Positions 62,353 through 64,000 of a stretch of DNA of 64,000 nucleotides are shown here, piece by piece (the stretch's first letter is position 1; every line of letters begins with the position of its first letter). A model generated the notes under the pieces. That model searched no databases. It worked only from the letters and a program-made list of their open reading frames with translations, and was not told the DNA's origin. The stretch lies in NCBI GenBank assembly GCA_963751595.1, contig CAVVVC010000008.1:226386-290385 (forward strand), read 5' to 3'. Source of the stretch: JAHEGP01 sp963751595 (GTDB taxonomy: Bacteria > Pseudomonadota > Gammaproteobacteria > Pseudomonadales > JAHEGP01). A program made the position numbers and the translations under genes.

Positions 62353-62619
62353 AACTCCCCCCTCCAGCGCTTCCTTTTCTGATTTGTGGGCCCGTAGAGC
62401 ATCCCGGGCCGCACAGAGTGCGTTATCTGCTTGTTGCCATCCAGGGGTAATACCACAGATGACCAATTTTGCCCGCACGTTGATGTGTTCAAATGGGGCA
62501 TACCACGTACTCAGGCCCTTCGGACCTTCCGAAATCAGTAACTTTTCAGGCAATTGGCCCGCAAGCGGGCGGTAACCGGCTATGGCAGTAGTGAATGCTG
62601 AGAATGCGGGTTGCGGCAT
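62353..62619 (-). pseudogene. 5' remnant of a uracil-DNA-glycosylase-like gene
   Basis: These 89 codons, in frame with the barrel gene, give MPQPAFSAFTTAIAGYR and then YAPFEHINVRAKLVICGITPG, AARDALRAHKSEKEAL, typical of the N-terminal part of uracil-DNA-glycosylase-family proteins. The rest of that protein is absent: homology ends just before the barrel gene's ribosome binding site. It is a truncated gene whose open frame happens to run into the next one. Confidence 0.7.
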
Positions 62620-62629
62620 ATATGAGTCT

Positions 62630-63631
62630 CTAATTGGTTTTCATCAAATCGGCCATAAACAATGCGAAAGGCTTGATGTCCTGCCTGACGCTTGCGCTTT
62701 CCAGGGCAGCCATGTAATCCGTTCTCTTTTCGACCGGGATGATCGTCCAGGAATAGCCGCCGGCAGCCATCATCGTATTCATGAGAAAGCGCCCGATTCT
62801 GCCGTTGCCGTCCATGTAGGGGTGGATATACACAAATATGAAATGTCCAAGGACTATCCGGGCTGCCGGTTCGGTTTCTTTTTCAAGCAAATCAAAAAAG
62901 GCAGGCATGAGATCACGCACAGCCTCTTTTTTCGGCGGCGCGTGCATTGACCGGCGGATATAGACGGGGCCGTTTCTGTAACCGGCCAGGGCACCAGGTT
63001 TTAGGATGCCTGCTGTAACGCTGGGAGCACAGAGTTCCCGATACCAGATGGCATGATCCTGTCTGACTATCGTGCCAGAATTTTCACCATCCAGAATTTT
63101 TTCAATACTCGCTTTGACGGCCTGGAAGGCCTGCCAGTACCCTCGTGCGGCCATCGCTTCGCGGTGGTCCTTGTCACCCGTGTCGTTGTCCGGATTCCAC
63201 GTTCCCGATTTAACCCGCTCGATAAGTTGGGTGCTCACCCGATACCCTTCAATAGATAGCGAGTGGTAGGCATCTGAGGTGTAGAGGTCATCAATCTCTT
63301 TCAGGTAGGCTGCCTTGTCTTTCGCAAGGCCGGGGGCCGCCGGGAAGTCTTTAAGGACCTCTTCTCGCATTTGTGACCACTGAACCCTGATTCGGCTGAC
63401 ATATGGCGAACTCTCTCTCCCGCTGAATGCCATCGGACTCGCGGCTTCAAAGGGGTCGCTTTCGCGCATCGTATAACCGGCGGCTTTCATCGTACCGGTT
63501 ATGTTCTCCGCAATGTTATCCCGGCCTATATTGCGGAAGGCTCCGGCCAGGCGCCAGGCGCCCGGCGATGGTGCTGTGTCCGCCATTGAGCAGCCTTTCG
63601 AGCAGGTCTGAAGCGTCGCCGACCATGGCAA
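62630..63631 (-). pseudogene. Fic family protein, C-terminal part (frameshifted)
   Basis: Fic proteins transfer AMP or a related group onto target proteins. This frame has the catalytic Fic core HPYMDGNGRIGRF and, near residue 125, SLSIEG, which matches the (S/T)xxxE(G/N) auto-inhibition motif. The reading frame opens at 63631, but homology (RLAGAFRNIGRDN onward) begins only after a 7-bp tandem duplication at 63547-63560; the N-terminal part lies in another frame. As read, the protein cannot be made in full from the normal start. The core itself is undamaged. Confidence 0.85.
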
Positions 63632-63797
63632 GAGCTGCGCGGATATCGGTCGGATTTTGCCTATAGCTGGCAGGCGCGCAGCCGATGAGTGCAGCCGGTA
63701 GCGAGAACAAGCGTAAGCCTTCTATGACATCGGTATCTTTCTTATCCGGGTAACTGCTCGCCCCCTGTCTGCCCAGCCAGTGCCACCTGAATGGCAA
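63516..63797 (-). pseudogene. Fic family protein, N-terminal part in a different frame
   Basis: The frame from ATG 63797 gives PFRWHWLGRQGASSYPDK, then VIEGLRLFSLPAALI and IRAALAMVGDASDLLERLLN, and GGHSTIAGRLA, the conserved start of this Fic subfamily, before it runs into non-homologous residues past 63560. Removing one copy of the duplicated seven bases at 63547-63560 joins it with the downstream Fic core. Its first 56 bases overlap the end of the IS66 remnant, so the true start could lie further on. Confidence 0.78.
63547..63560. repeat. 7-bp tandem duplication that breaks the fic gene
   Basis: CCAGGCG occurs twice in direct succession (63547-63553 and 63554-63560). On the minus strand the expected GRLAGAF is interrupted exactly here, and deletion of one copy restores it. 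Slippage on a short repeat is the likely cause. Confidence 0.9.
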
Positions 63798-64000
63798 ATA
63801 GCGGGTTGTGGCCTGTATTCGACATGGTCTGCAGGTAACTTAATATTCGGCAATAGGCGTCAGCGTATTGGCTGTTTCTGCAGCAACCGGATACTTTCTG
63901 CTTGACCTTCGACAACCGAAGATCCTGCTCGGCACGCTTCATGGTGAAAGCCACATGGGCGGTTAAAGTCAGAGCGTTACGATGATGGTGCCCAGGAGAG
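63742..64000 (-). mobile_element. IS66-family transposase, C-terminal remnant
   Basis: The minus-strand frame, open to the window edge, ends at 63742 and contains RAEQDLRLSKVKQKVSGCCR and ADAYCRILSYLQTM, the C-terminal block of IS66-type transposases; the conserved NNxAExDLR motif, which carries the catalytic Glu, is present with its first residues changed (MKRAEQDLR). Only the last part of the gene is within the window, so whether the rest is intact is unknown. No terminal inverted repeat could be identified downstream. Confidence 0.75.

Overview
The window reads as a moderately GC-rich gammaproteobacterial chromosome. The first 14 kb carry the order queG / nnr-tsaE-amiB-mutL-miaA-hfq-hflX-hflK-hflC-DUF2065-hisZ-purA, a conserved housekeeping block of Gammaproteobacteria. 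A long-form isocitrate lyase, a Cus-type copper efflux cluster, a Pat-type lysine acetyltransferase and a sigma/ChrR pair suggest an aerobic, probably aquatic or marine lineage such as Cellvibrionales. That placement is inference; there is no rRNA gene to test it.

Layout. 1-14.1 kb: tRNA modification, metabolite repair, cell-wall splitting, mismatch repair, RNA chaperone and membrane protease control genes, mostly in one direction with overlapping starts and stops. 14.2-21.8 kb: a small coiled-coil lipoprotein pair, isocitrate lyase, a four-gene amidoligase / glutamine amidotransferase / YqaA / outer-membrane group, and two membrane proteins. 21.9-31.4 kb: a large AsmA-like protein, LemA, a tight three-gene coiled-coil operon on the minus strand and a divergent membrane protein; this is the best candidate here for an undescribed system. 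31.5-33.7 kb: an SDR gene and an ECF sigma / ChrR pair that share matching divergent promoters, which looks like a singlet-oxygen-type stress circuit. 33.9-43.9 kb: a lipoprotein, a Nudix enzyme, a repeat-rich surface protein, an HDAC-like deacetylase divergent from a Pat acetyltransferase, an HdeD-like protein, a lactate dehydrogenase and a hemerythrin. 44-54.5 kb: a flavin monooxygenase, the copper efflux cluster (small Cys/His/Met-rich protein, TolC/CusC, CusB with a 20-copy MDHGA tail, CusA, DUF411) and a DASS-type transporter. 54.9-64 kb: an accessory region with an AraC regulator, a Lys-rich coiled-coil protein, an amidase, a damaged toxin-antitoxin locus, a DUF3604 protein, an outer-membrane barrel, a frameshifted Fic gene and an IS66 transposase remnant.

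Damage is a theme. amiB, mutL and the flavin monooxygenase are each split by what looks like one missing or extra base, and fic is split by an exact 7-bp tandem duplication. The toxin and a uracil-DNA-glycosylase-like gene survive only as pieces in chimeric reading frames. The single-base cases could be sequencing or assembly errors. The 7-bp duplication and the chimeras look like real rearrangement. No tRNA, rRNA, CRISPR array or complete insertion sequence was seen.
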